NCBI GenBank assembly: GCA_016297535.1
Contig: JAEDGL010000055.1
Span: 1 to 13,665, forward strand
DNA: 13,665 nucleotides
Source of the DNA: Clostridia bacterium
Lineage (GTDB): Bacteria > Bacillota > Clostridia > Christensenellales > Aristaeellaceae
Direction of reading: 5' to 3'
A program made the position numbers and the translations under genes. Of the stretch, positions 1 through 7,811 are shown in pieces (within the stretch, counting starts at the first letter, position 1; each line of letters opens with the position of its first letter). Under the pieces are notes generated by a model, which was not told the DNA's origin, did no database searches, and worked only from the letters and a program-made list of their open reading frames with translations.

Positions 1-521
1 ACCACCTGCAGCAGACGGTCGTTGGGGATAACCACCAGCGTATCCACGCGCTGCTTGAGGTCGATCATGCCCATCTCGGCGTTCTTCATGCGCTGCTTGC
101 CTTCAAACGCAAAGGGCTTGGTGACCACGGCGATGGTCAGGCAGTTCAAATCGCGGGCAATTTCGGCCACAATGGGGGCCGCGCCCGTGCCGGTGCCGCC
201 ACCCATACCGGCGGTAACAAACACCAGATCCGCACCCTTGATGGCAGCGGCGATTTCCTCGCGGCTTTCCTCGGCGGCACGACGGCCCACATCGGGCACG
301 GCACCCGCGCCAAGGCCCTTGGTAAGCTTTTCACCGATCTGGATGGTGGTGCTGGCCTTGCTCATGGCCAGCGCCTGACGGTCGGTATTGATGGCGATAA
401 AATCCACGCCCTTCAGTCCCGCATCCACCATGCGGTTGATGGCGTTGTTGCCTGCGCCGCCGCAGCCGATTACTTTGATGGTAGCAAAGCTCTGCTGGTC
501 CTCAATCTGAAACTCAAGCAT
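1..521 (-). CDS. ftsZ: Cell division protein FtsZ, N-terminal part (runs off left edge)
   Basis: This is the tubulin-like GTPase that polymerises into the Z ring at mid-cell and recruits the division machinery. About 173 codons are inside the window; the 3' part lies beyond position 1. The N-terminal GTP-binding domain is clear: an IKVIGCGGAGNNAINRM segment at residues 15-31, and the tubulin signature GGGTGTGAAP at residues 107-116 inside the stretch LVFVTAGMGGGTGTG. The segment TKPFAFEG (134-141) and the start of the NDRLL motif also match FtsZ. The ATG start at 521 is supported by an AGGAGG ribosome binding site at 535-530, 8 bases upstream. The gene begins 42 bases after the ftsA stop and is almost certainly cotranscribed with it. 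The GTPase-activating T7 loop and the C-terminal FtsA-binding peptide are outside the window and cannot be judged. Identification is very secure. Confidence 0.98.
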   Translation of the reverse strand, partial: MLEFQIEDQQSFATIKVIGCGGAGNNAINRMVDAGLKGVDFIAINTDRQALAMSKASTTIQIGEKLTKGLGAGAVPDVGRRAAEESREEIAAAIKGADLVFVTAGMGGGTGTGAAPIVAEIARDLNCLTIAVVTKPFAFEGKQRMKNAEMGMIDLKQRVDTLVVIPNDRLLQV

Positions 522-563
522 TGTTCAAACCTCCTGCTCTTTATCCAACTCCGCTGCAGACGG

Positions 564-1754
564 TCAGCCGCCCAGCAGACTCCTGAAGAAGTCCTTCACG
601 CTGCCGGACACGCCGCTGGCGGGCGCGTTTCGGGACTCGATGGTATCCATAATCAAATCCAGCAAACCCATGGCGCTGGCATAGATGGGGCTGGAAAGCT
701 TGTTGGTGCGCTTGACCGTTTCGCGCACGGGGCGTTCCAGCTTGGCGGAGAGATAGTCGCGGCCGCCGCGGTTGAGGCTGAGGCCGCCGCCGGTAAGATA
801 AACGGCGGAGCGGTTGCCCAGCTTGATGCCGCTGTCAACCAGGCATTCCTGAATCATGTCGGCAATCTCGTCCACACGGGGCTCCAGCACCGCGGCCACC
901 TGCTCCTGCGGATAGGTTTCCGTTTTGATGCCGTCGCCGGACACATCATAGGATTGCGAGATGGTGGATATTCCATACACATACTCGCGTTTGATCTGCT
1001 CGGCCGCCTCCAGCTGAATGTTAAGGCCCTCGGCAATATCCGCCGCAATGTGGCCGCCGCCGATGGGCAGCGTTTTCTGGAAGATGATCGCGTCGCCTTC
1101 CACAGCCATTACATCTGTTACCAGATAGCCAATGTCAATCAGGATTGCGGTACGATCGCGTTCTTCCTCCAGCAGGTAGAGCATGGCTTCGCCGGTGCAG
1201 CTGGAGAAAAAGCCGCTGACGGTGATGTTCATATCATGCAGGCGGGCCATCACATCATCCAGGAAGAAGGTATCCGCCACCACAAAGCTGACCAGCGCCT
1301 TAAGCTCCGTACCCTTCATACCCACAGGCTCCAGCGTCTTTTTGCCGCCGTCCACCATAAACCAGGCCGGGCTGCGGTGAATGACCACGCCGCGCACGGG
1401 AGAAAGCAGCTTGTCCGCCTCGGTAAAGATTTTTTCCACATGCTTGGGGCTTACGCGGGGATCGGCGCCCTGCACGGTTACGCTGGTTTCCACCGCGTAC
1501 ACGCGGGTAAACTCCCCCGGCACGCCCACGTTGATCTCGCGAATTTTTCGCTTGGCCTGTGTTTCCGCCTCGGTAATGGATTTCTGAATGGCGTCGTTCA
1601 GAAGGGCGGTGTCGTTCCACTCTCCGTCCAGGAAGCCCGCGTAGGGAGCCGTACCTGCGCCAATGATATCGCAGCGCCGGTTGCCGCTGTCCTCGGCCAA
1701 GAGCGTCACGATCTTGCTTGTGCCAAAATCAATGGCTGCGATGGTTGATTTCAT
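564..1754 (-). CDS. ftsA: Cell division protein FtsA (actin-like Z-ring membrane anchor)
   Basis: FtsA is an actin-fold ATPase that tethers FtsZ filaments to the membrane and links the ring to septal wall synthesis. This protein has 396 residues, close to the usual size. The phosphate-1 motif AAIDFGTSKIVTLLA is at residues 6-20, the SHS2/1C-type insert follows at about 85-165, and the adenosine-binding segment VYLTGGGLSL is at 318-327. The C-terminal residues SVKDFFRSLLGG (385-396) look like the amphipathic membrane-targeting helix, preceded by a short linker. The phosphate-2 segment is unusual: DIGYLVTDV (207-215), where many FtsA and actin-fold proteins have DIGGGTTDI. The ATG at 1754 has a weak AGGGGA ribosome binding site at 1770-1765, 10 bases upstream. 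A 185-base spacer with a candidate promoter separates it from ftsQ, so ftsA and ftsZ may have their own transcript. The family call is firm; whether ATP binding is normal is an inference. Confidence 0.95.
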   Translation of the reverse strand: MKSTIAAIDFGTSKIVTLLAEDSGNRRCDIIGAGTAPYAGFLDGEWNDTALLNDAIQKSITEAETQAKRKIREINVGVPGEFTRVYAVETSVTVQGADPRVSPKHVEKIFTEADKLLSPVRGVVIHRSPAWFMVDGGKKTLEPVGMKGTELKALVSFVVADTFFLDDVMARLHDMNITVSGFFSSCTGEAMLYLLEEERDRTAILIDIGYLVTDVMAVEGDAIIFQKTLPIGGGHIAADIAEGLNIQLEAAEQIKREYVYGISTISQSYDVSGDGIKTETYPQEQVAAVLEPRVDEIADMIQECLVDSGIKLGNRSAVYLTGGGLSLNRGGRDYLSAKLERPVRETVKRTNKLSSPIYASAMGLLDLIMDTIESRNAPASGVSGSVKDFFRSLLGG

Positions 1755-1939
1755 AATAAAGCATTCCCCTGTTCATCAGGTATCAGCCGCCGGTTTTTGC
1801 CAACGGCGGGAAGGGCGCTTGCAAGACAAAGCACCCAAACTACCATTATTTATTGTAACCGTTTTGCCATCATTACGCAAGCATATTCCTGCTTTTTTTT
1901 CACGAATTTGGGAGTATACTTGTAAATCATTCCATCCGG
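1755..1939 (-). promoter_or_regulatory. ftsQ-ftsA spacer with probable sigma-A promoter for ftsAZ
   Basis: This is the longest gap inside the cluster. On the minus strand it holds TTGCGT (1880-1875), a 17-base spacer, and TACAAT (1857-1852). That is a plausible housekeeping promoter: good -10 (5 of 6), weak -35 (3 of 6). A run of eight A residues (1900-1893) lies 12 bases upstream of the -35, in the position of an UP element. The predicted leader would be about 90 bases. It contains a 6-bp GC-rich hairpin, CCGCCG/CGGCGG between 1809 and 1787, without a following U tract, so it is not an intrinsic terminator. B. subtilis also has promoters just ahead of ftsAZ, which makes a separate ftsAZ promoter expected rather than surprising. 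Confidence 0.6.
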
Positions 1940-2839
1940 CTAATGCTCGGGCATATACTTTGCTTCGTTTTCGCCGCTTGCCAGATCCGTTACATCCGCC
2001 ACGTCCAGCACGCCGTCCACCTTGCCAAGCTGGCGCAAATAGCCCATGCAGGTTTTCACCGCGCCAATCTTGCCCTCCATCCATTGCGCGTCGCCCAGGC
2101 GGGCCGTCACGCCTTCGACCGTAACCAGGTAGATGTTCTCCGGATCCGCCAGGTTGATCTCCGACACCTGATCGGCATAGATCTGCTGCTCCAGCTCATA
2201 CAAAACTGCCTGATACGCTTCCAGCTGGCGCATATCGCGCAGGCCAAGCGGCTGGCCTACCGTAACGCTGCTGGCCTTGAAGCCTGTAACCACCGGCAGG
2301 CCGGATGGCAGAATGGACGAATTTTCCATGTGCATCACCATTCCCTGCCCATCCAGCGTATACAGCATGCCCAGCCACTGCATGGTGGCAACCGTTTTGC
2401 GCTCCTCAACGTAGAGGTAGATGGTGGAAGGATACTCTTTTTGCATGCCCTTAAAGATCAGGGTATGATCCTCGGCCATACGCCTGGCCACATCCGTCTC
2501 CTCAATGTTGAGCATATTCTGTCCGCGCGCCAGTCCCGAGGCGATCACCACCTGCTGCGGGGTCTTTTCCTCGTTGCCGATCACATATACCGTTTCCAGA
2601 CGAAAAATCGTCTGCTGGGCCACCACAACGCCAACCGTTACAAGGGTCAGAAGAACCAGAAAGCGGAAAAACAGGTGCGTTTTGCGCTGCGCATGCGCCT
2701 TTTGGGCACGCTGCAGCGCAGCCACAGTGGATGGCTGCTCCTCCTGCGGCTGACACTGGTATTGATACTCCCCGTAGGCCTCGAAGGCCGCCGGCTGCGG
2801 TTGCTGCTGTTCCGCCTGTCTTCTGCTGCGTTTGCTCAC
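1940..2839 (-). CDS. ftsQ: FtsQ/DivIB division protein with POTRA domain
   Basis: FtsQ (DivIB in Firmicutes) is a bitopic membrane protein that binds FtsL and FtsB/DivIC and helps control septal wall synthesis. The 299 residues fall into four parts. A cytoplasmic tail of about 54 residues is rich in Gln and basic residues. One membrane segment spans about 55-75. A POTRA domain at about 79-148 begins FRLETVYVIGNEEKTPQQVV and ends with the typical YPSTIYLYVEERKTVA pattern. The rest is the extracytoplasmic beta domain. Translation starts at a GTG (2839-2837) that overlaps the murA stop as GTGA. A GGGAGG ribosome binding site at 2853-2848 with an 8-base spacer supports this start. The overlap implies translational coupling to murA. 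Confidence comes from the TM plus POTRA layout and the position ahead of ftsA. Confidence 0.9.
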   Translation of the reverse strand: MSKRSRRQAEQQQPQPAAFEAYGEYQYQCQPQEEQPSTVAALQRAQKAHAQRKTHLFFRFLVLLTLVTVGVVVAQQTIFRLETVYVIGNEEKTPQQVVIASGLARGQNMLNIEETDVARRMAEDHTLIFKGMQKEYPSTIYLYVEERKTVATMQWLGMLYTLDGQGMVMHMENSSILPSGLPVVTGFKASSVTVGQPLGLRDMRQLEAYQAVLYELEQQIYADQVSEINLADPENIYLVTVEGVTARLGDAQWMEGKIGAVKTCMGYLRQLGKVDGVLDVADVTDLASGENEAKYMPEH

Positions 2840-4122
2840 GTAGTTTTCCTCCCGGCGCTTTCTGCACCCGTATCCATCCGGCCGGCATCCGCTCCCAGAG
2901 CGCAGAGCATATCCTCCAGCCGTTCATATCCCCTGTCAATCAGTTCCGCATGCTCAATCACGGTTTCGCCCTCCGCCGCCAGCGCGGCAACGGCCAGCGC
3001 CGCGCCGCCGCGCAGGTCGCGGGCGGACACCCTTGCGCCATACAGCCTTTCTACGCCCTTGACCACGGCGGTACGCCCGTTTACCCAGATATTTGCGCCC
3101 ATTCGGTTTAAATCGCCCGCATGGGTAAAGCGGTTTTCAAATACATTCTCCACAACCACCGAAGTTCCCTTCGCCATTGCTGCCAAAGCCAGCATTTGCA
3201 CCTGCATATCCGTTGGAAAGCCCGGATGAGGCTGCGTTTGCAGCAGTTGGAAGGCATTGAGCCTGTCAGGCGCGTGCAGGCAGGCGGTTTGCTCCTTTTC
3301 GGTAATCACACAGCCCATCTCGCGCAGCTTGGCAAAAACGGCGCACAAATCCTGGCAGGGCGAATGGTGCAGCTGAATGCTGCCGCCCGTTGCCGCCGCG
3401 GCAGCCAGAAGCGTTCCCGCCACAATGCGGTCCGGCATGGGCTGGTACGCGATGCCATGCAGCTTTTTCACGCCCTCCACCACAATGGTGTGGGAGCCTG
3501 CGCCGTTTATGTTTGCACCCATGCGGCACAGAAAGTTCTGCAAATCCACAATTTCCGGCTCCCGCGCCACGTTGTGCAGCACCGTTCGCCCCCGTAGCAG
3601 GACAGCCGCCATCATCACGTTTTCCGTTGCGCCAACGCTTGGGTAATCAAAGTGAACGCTTCCCGCGCGCATGCGGCTTCCATCGCAGTAGATCATGCCG
3701 CCTTCCTCGCGGATTTCCACGCCCAGCTGTCTCAGCCCGCTCAGGTGAAGGTCGATGGGCCGAAGGCCGATTTCGCATCCGCCCGGAAAGGTGACCGCCG
3801 CCTTGCCAAAGCGTGCCAGAATCGGCCCCATCAGAAAGATGGACGAGCGGATTTTTTTGCTCAGCGCATCCGGCATTTCATAGCTGCATATTCCCTGTGG
3901 ATCGATATGTATGCCGCCTTCCTGCCGCCATACGCGGCAGCCCAGCGTTTCCAGAATATCACCCATATAACCAATGTCGCTCAAAACCGGGCAGCCGGTA
4001 AGGATGGTTTCCTCCTCTGTAAGGATGGATGCGGCCATGATGGGCAAAACCGCATTTTTGGCGCTGTGTACCGTCCATTCGCCCGTCAGTCGTCTGCCGC
4101 CGCGAATTCGCAAGGCGTTCAT
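2836..4122 (-). CDS. murA: MurA, UDP-N-acetylglucosamine 1-carboxyvinyltransferase
   Basis: MurA transfers enolpyruvate from phosphoenolpyruvate to UDP-GlcNAc, the first committed step of peptidoglycan synthesis in the cytoplasm. From the chosen start it has 428 residues, the normal family length. Key residues sit at their classical numbers or one off: Lys22-Asn23 (SAKNAVLPIM), the loop cysteine Cys116 in FPGGCEIGLRP, Asp305 in FPTDMQ, and Arg397 in IDRGYERLEDML. The loop cysteine predicts an enzyme sensitive to fosfomycin, whereas a loop aspartate would predict resistance. The frame is open up to an ATG at 4155, but the start was placed at 4122 because GGAGGT (4134-4129) lies 6 bases upstream; an adjacent ATG at 4125 is too close to it. 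MurA sits where many clostridial clusters have murG followed by murA or murB. Its 3' end overlaps ftsQ by 4 bases. Confidence 0.97.
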   Translation of the reverse strand: MNALRIRGGRRLTGEWTVHSAKNAVLPIMAASILTEEETILTGCPVLSDIGYMGDILETLGCRVWRQEGGIHIDPQGICSYEMPDALSKKIRSSIFLMGPILARFGKAAVTFPGGCEIGLRPIDLHLSGLRQLGVEIREEGGMIYCDGSRMRAGSVHFDYPSVGATENVMMAAVLLRGRTVLHNVAREPEIVDLQNFLCRMGANINGAGSHTIVVEGVKKLHGIAYQPMPDRIVAGTLLAAAAATGGSIQLHHSPCQDLCAVFAKLREMGCVITEKEQTACLHAPDRLNAFQLLQTQPHPGFPTDMQVQMLALAAMAKGTSVVVENVFENRFTHAGDLNRMGANIWVNGRTAVVKGVERLYGARVSARDLRGGAALAVAALAAEGETVIEHAELIDRGYERLEDMLCALGADAGRMDTGAESAGRKTT

Positions 4123-4128
4123 CATTCC

Positions 4129-4134
4129 ACCTCC
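4129..4134 (-). promoter_or_regulatory. murA ribosome binding site deciding the start
   Basis: GGAGGT lies 6 bases before the ATG at 4122 and only 3 bases before the adjacent ATG at 4125. The longer reading from 4155 has no comparable site and adds the atypical residues MLHGMLDGGGM ahead of the conserved MurA N-terminus. Confidence 0.75.
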
Positions 4135-4190
4135 GTCAAGCATTCCATGCAGCATCCTATGTCATGCCCGACCTTGTGTGAAAGAAAAGT

Positions 4191-5330
4191 TCATTGCTTC
4201 GCAGCCCGCGATACGCTGAGGATGATGCCCGTGGAGGCCATGAGCAGGGAGATGGAGGTGCCGCCCGCGCTAAAAAACGGCAGCGGCAGGCCGGTAGTGG
4301 GAATGACGCCTATGACAACCGCAATATTCAGCACGGCCTGTACAATGATCATCGCCGTAAGCCCCGCCGCCAGCAGGCAGCCATAGCGGTCCGGACAGCT
4401 AACGGCAATGCGCATGCCCGCAAATGCAAAGGCGACAAACAGTATCAGCACGATTGTGCAGCCGAACAGCCCAAAATCCTCGCCGACAATGGCAAAGATA
4501 AAGTCGCTCTCCGGGTAAGGCAGAAAGCTGAACTTCTGCCTGCCCTGGCCCAGGCCTCGCCCAAACAGGCCGCCGGAGCCGATGGCAATCAGCGATTGCG
4601 AGAGCTGGTAGCCCTCGTCGCTCATCTGGGCAAACGGATTGCGAAAGGATAGCAGCCGTTCGCGGCGGTATGGCTCCGTCCAGGCGTAGACCGCCCCAAG
4701 GCAGAAGCCCGCGATTCCCATAAAGGTCAGGTGTCCCCATTTTGCGCCGGCCAGAAGCATCATCAGCACCGCAACAATAACAATGCTGCCCGCGGTGGAC
4801 AGATTGGGCTGCTCCAGAATCAGCAAAAACATGATGCCCGGCATAATCAAAAGCGGCACAATCCCTTTCCAGAAACGGTCTATCTGCCCAATCCGGTAGT
4901 GAAGCGTAGACGCCAGATACAGCACCGAAGCAATCTTGGCCACCTCGGAGGGCTGAAAGCTCATGCCCGCAATGTTGAGCCACCTGCGCGAGCCGTTCAG
5001 ATACACACCCACCCCCGGAATAATCACCAGAATCAGCAGCACGTAGCTGCCTGCCAGCGCGCCCACCACCACGCGCGAATCCCGCCAGAAGGTGTAGGGA
5101 ATGCGGCTGGTAACCAGCATCAGCACGCATCCAAGCCCAATGCCCACCAGCTGGCGCTTTACCTCCAGCAGTGCATCCCCCTGCCTGACAGCCTTATAAT
5201 ACGTGGCGCTAAACAGCGTCAGCAGCCCGCCCATCAGCAGCAGTGCAAGAATGGCAAGCAGTGTATGATCCACGCCCGCCCGGCGCTTTTTGAGAAACCG
5301 GCCGGTAGTCAACGGTTTTGGCGATATCAA
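4191..5330 (-). CDS. ftsW: FtsW/SpoVE-type SEDS peptidoglycan glycosyltransferase
   Basis: This is a polytopic membrane protein of the SEDS family (FtsW, RodA, SpoVE), which polymerises lipid II into glycan strands together with a class B PBP. Many hydrophobic segments are visible, with family motifs NGSRRWLNIAGMSFQPSE, the loop containing GYQLSQSLIAIGSGGLFGRGLGQG, and the terminal GLPLPFFSAGGTS. Two spots depart from the common consensus: QPNLSTAG instead of QPD(L/F)GT, and LPYPESDFIFA instead of LPEPxxDFIFA. The start is uncertain. The chosen TTG (5330-5328) has a GGGAGGGG site (5343-5336) with about 7 bases between, giving 379 residues. The frame also contains ATGs at 5345 and 5408 without ribosome binding sites; 5408 is 3 bases after the murD stop and could be used by re-initiation. 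The position after murD and the single SEDS gene suggest FtsW rather than RodA. SpoVE cannot be excluded. Confidence 0.93.
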   Translation of the reverse strand: MISPKPLTTGRFLKKRRAGVDHTLLAILALLLMGGLLTLFSATYYKAVRQGDALLEVKRQLVGIGLGCVLMLVTSRIPYTFWRDSRVVVGALAGSYVLLILVIIPGVGVYLNGSRRWLNIAGMSFQPSEVAKIASVLYLASTLHYRIGQIDRFWKGIVPLLIMPGIMFLLILEQPNLSTAGSIVIVAVLMMLLAGAKWGHLTFMGIAGFCLGAVYAWTEPYRRERLLSFRNPFAQMSDEGYQLSQSLIAIGSGGLFGRGLGQGRQKFSFLPYPESDFIFAIVGEDFGLFGCTIVLILFVAFAFAGMRIAVSCPDRYGCLLAAGLTAMIIVQAVLNIAVVIGVIPTTGLPLPFFSAGGTSISLLMASTGIILSVSRAAKQ

Positions 5331-5404
5331 AAAAGCCCCTCCCTTCATTTGGATACAGATGCGTTTTCTTTGGTATGCATCTCTTCCACGCAGGGAAGGG
5401 GCTT
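5329..5404 (-). terminator. Terminator-like hairpin between murD and ftsW that enfolds the ftsW ribosome binding site
   Basis: On the minus strand AAGCCCCTTCCCT (5404-5392) pairs with AGGGAGGGGCTT (5344-5333). This gives a 12-bp GC-rich stem with one bulged T, followed by T6 (5334-5329). The 47-base loop contains a second small stem, AGATGC (5382-5377) with GCATCT (5362-5357). The shape is that of an intrinsic terminator or attenuator, but it lies 7 bases after the murD stop inside the operon. The ftsW ribosome binding site (5343-5336) is wholly inside the 3' arm, and the likely TTG start lies in the T tract. The long loop makes efficient termination less certain. A ribosome finishing murD would cover the 5' arm, so coupling of murD translation to ftsW expression is a reasonable inference. 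Confidence 0.55.
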
Positions 5405-5411
5405 CCATGGT

Positions 5412-6773
5412 TTAGCTGAGACGGTTGACAATCTCCTTGAACACCACGCCGCGTTCCTCGTAATCCCGGAACATATCAAAGCTGGCGCAGGCCGGAGACA
5501 GCAGCACATTGCCTCCCGTAACAGCCAGTGCGCGGGCTTTATCCACCGCGTCCTGCATGCTGTAGGCGCGGGTAATGGCGGTGTAACCGGCCTCCTCCAG
5601 CTGTTCCCGGATCTGGCGGGCCGTTTCTCCCAGCAGCACGGCATGCGTAATCTGGCCGGAGGCGATCATTTCGCGGCAAAGCGGCATAAAGTCGGTATGC
5701 TTGTCATAGCCGCCCAGCAGGATCACCGTGGGCGCCTTCATGCTCTGCACAGCCTTGATGGTGGAATCCACATTGGTGCCCTTGGAATCGTTAATGTAGG
5801 TTACGCCCTGGAAGACGCGCACCTTTTCAATGCGGTGTTCAACGCCCGTAAAACTCATCAGCGTATGGCGGATGACCGGCGCGGGAACGCCCAGCGCGCA
5901 GGTCATGGCAGCGGCGGCCAGCGCGTTTTCCAGATTGTGCGGGCCAGGAATCAAAATCTGATCGACATCGCAGATCACCCGCCGCGCGCCCTTCCATTGC
6001 CATACGATTTTGCCATTTTCCACAAACGCGCCGTTTTCCACCGGTTGAGTGCGGCTGAAGAAAGCCACCTGCGCCTTCAGATCGTGCGCCATTTTCACCA
6101 GCTCAGGATCGTCCATGTTCAGCACCGCGAAATCCGCGGCCGTCTGGTTTTCAAAGATGCGCTTCTTCAGACGGATGTACTCATCCATGGTGCCGTGGCG
6201 GTTCAGGTGATCCTCGGTGATGTTGAGCAGCGCCGCAACGCGCGGGTGAAAGGTTTGCACGCTTTCCAGCTGGAAGCTGGAAACCTCGATCACCGTCATA
6301 TCCTCCGCGCGGTCGTTGAGCGCCACGGCGGAAACCGGATAGCCGATATTGCCCGCCACATGGGTAATGCGGCCGGCGTTTTCAAAAATTTTGCCCACCA
6401 GCGTGGTGGTCGTGGTTTTGCCGTTGGTGCCGGAAATCGCCACATAAGGGCTTCTGAGCAGCGAGGCCGCCAGCTCCAGCTCGCCCACCATGGGAATGTT
6501 TCTTTCCTTTGCCGCAAGCACCACCGGCGCGGTGATGGGCACGCCGGGGCTGATTACAAGGCCATCCACCCCGTCAAGCAGCGCCACCGGATCCTCGCCC
6601 AGACGGAACTCGCAGTCAATTGCTTTAAGCCCGTCCAGATCGGTGCCAAAATCGCTTTCCTTTTTGCGGTCGTTCAAAACAGGCGTCGCGCCGTGCTTTT
6701 TCAAAAGCTCGGCCGCAGCGATGCCGCTGCGCGCCATACCTACCAGCAGAATTCTCTTTCCAGACAGTTCCAT
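5412..6773 (-). CDS. murD: MurD, UDP-N-acetylmuramoylalanine--D-glutamate ligase
   Basis: MurD is the cytoplasmic ATP-dependent ligase that adds D-glutamate to UDP-MurNAc-L-Ala. The protein is 453 residues, the normal length. It has an N-terminal Rossmann-like UDP-binding domain (KRILLVGMARSGIAAAELL, 6-24), the ATP P-loop SGTNGKTTTT (114-123), the EVSSFQLE motif (163-170), NITEDHLNRHG (184-194), and a lysine in YIRLKKR (about 203) at the place of the carbamylated lysine. The C-terminal domain carries NDSKGTN (328-334) and SPACASFDMFRDYEERG (426-442), which is diagnostic for MurD among Mur ligases. The ATG at 6773 has a GGAGG site (6784-6780), 6 bases upstream, and the gap from mraY is 15 bases. 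The order mraY-murD-ftsW is typical of the cluster. Identification is secure. Confidence 0.98.
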   Translation of the reverse strand: MELSGKRILLVGMARSGIAAAELLKKHGATPVLNDRKKESDFGTDLDGLKAIDCEFRLGEDPVALLDGVDGLVISPGVPITAPVVLAAKERNIPMVGELELAASLLRSPYVAISGTNGKTTTTTLVGKIFENAGRITHVAGNIGYPVSAVALNDRAEDMTVIEVSSFQLESVQTFHPRVAALLNITEDHLNRHGTMDEYIRLKKRIFENQTAADFAVLNMDDPELVKMAHDLKAQVAFFSRTQPVENGAFVENGKIVWQWKGARRVICDVDQILIPGPHNLENALAAAAMTCALGVPAPVIRHTLMSFTGVEHRIEKVRVFQGVTYINDSKGTNVDSTIKAVQSMKAPTVILLGGYDKHTDFMPLCREMIASGQITHAVLLGETARQIREQLEEAGYTAITRAYSMQDAVDKARALAVTGGNVLLSPACASFDMFRDYEERGVVFKEIVNRLS

Positions 6774-6788
6774 AATGTTCCTCCGCTA

Positions 6789-7790
6789 TCAGATGGACAA
6801 AATCGCCAGCACGCAGAAGATGGCTTCCACAATGCCGTACATGCGCACAATCTGGTTTTCCGTCATGCCGCACAGCTCAAAGTGATGATGGATGGGCGAC
6901 ATTTTGAAGATCCGTTTGCCATGGGTAACCTTGAAATAAATTCGCTGGATAATCACGCTGAAGGAGGAAGCCAGCAGCGTGATGCACACAAAGATCATGT
7001 GGATGGGCATACGCATAAGCATTGCCATGCCCACAAACGCGCCGCCAATGAACATGCTGCCCGTATCCCCCATAAACACCATGGCAGGATAGCGGTTGAA
7101 GCGCAAAAAGCCGATGCAGCCGCCCACCAGCGCCATAGCAAAAATGGCCAGGTTCTGGTAATTGCCTGCAAGCCCTGCCGCTATCGCCCCGCTGCCGGAT
7201 ACGATGAGCGCGATGATCGCCCAGCTGGTGCTGCCCACCACCGTTACGGTGGAAAGCAATCCGTCCAGACCGTCCTGAAGGTTGGCGGAGTTAATCATAA
7301 AAATCATGGTGGCGCTCATCAGCGGCACATAGAAAACGCCCAGATCCCACTCCACATGGAAAAACGGAATGATCACCCGGGAGCCTACGTCGGGGTGCAG
7401 ATAGCAGTACAGCGAAAACAGCACCGCCACCACCACCTGACCGATGATCTTCTGCCACCAGATCAGGCCCAGATTGCGCTTTTTGACCACCTTGATATAA
7501 TCATCCACAAAGCCCACCAGCATACTGGCAAGCGACACAAAAAGGAGCGCAAGGGTAAAATCCGAAAAGCCGTACCACGCGCCGTGAAACACCAGCGCAA
7601 CCACGCAGGTAACGGCGGCAAACATAAGCCCGCCCATGGTGGGCGTGCCCTGCTTGACCTGATGGCTCTTGGGCCCCAGCTCATACACCGACTGACCAAA
7701 CTTGAGCCTGCGCAGCACCGGCAGCACCCGCGGGCCGATCAGCAGCATGGCAACAACGGAAACAATCAGAGACAGCATCAGCTTAAGCAT
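6789..7790 (-). CDS. mraY: MraY, phospho-N-acetylmuramoyl-pentapeptide transferase
   Basis: MraY moves phospho-MurNAc-pentapeptide from UDP to undecaprenyl phosphate, making lipid I at the inner face of the membrane. The 333 residues form about ten hydrophobic segments. The active-site motifs are present: the paired aspartates in VDDYIK (95-100), NSANLQDGLDGL (167-178, usually NAVNLTDGLDGL), the catalytic aspartate in FMGDTGS (239-245), and the family-specific PIHHHFE (299-305) that separates MraY from WecA/TagO relatives. The ATG at 7790 is preceded by a strong AAGGAGG site, and the gene begins 21 bases after murE. In many Firmicutes and proteobacteria murF lies between murE and mraY; here there is no room for it. 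Identification is secure. Confidence 0.98.
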   Translation of the reverse strand: MLKLMLSLIVSVVAMLLIGPRVLPVLRRLKFGQSVYELGPKSHQVKQGTPTMGGLMFAAVTCVVALVFHGAWYGFSDFTLALLFVSLASMLVGFVDDYIKVVKKRNLGLIWWQKIIGQVVVAVLFSLYCYLHPDVGSRVIIPFFHVEWDLGVFYVPLMSATMIFMINSANLQDGLDGLLSTVTVVGSTSWAIIALIVSGSGAIAAGLAGNYQNLAIFAMALVGGCIGFLRFNRYPAMVFMGDTGSMFIGGAFVGMAMLMRMPIHMIFVCITLLASSFSVIIQRIYFKVTHGKRIFKMSPIHHHFELCGMTENQIVRMYGIVEAIFCVLAILSI

Positions 7791-7811
7791 TGTCTTTCCT
7801 CCTTGGTATGG

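Noticed and set aside
1787..1809. Hairpin ahead of ftsA considered as a terminator
   Set aside because: The stem is only 6 bp and no U tract follows on the minus strand.
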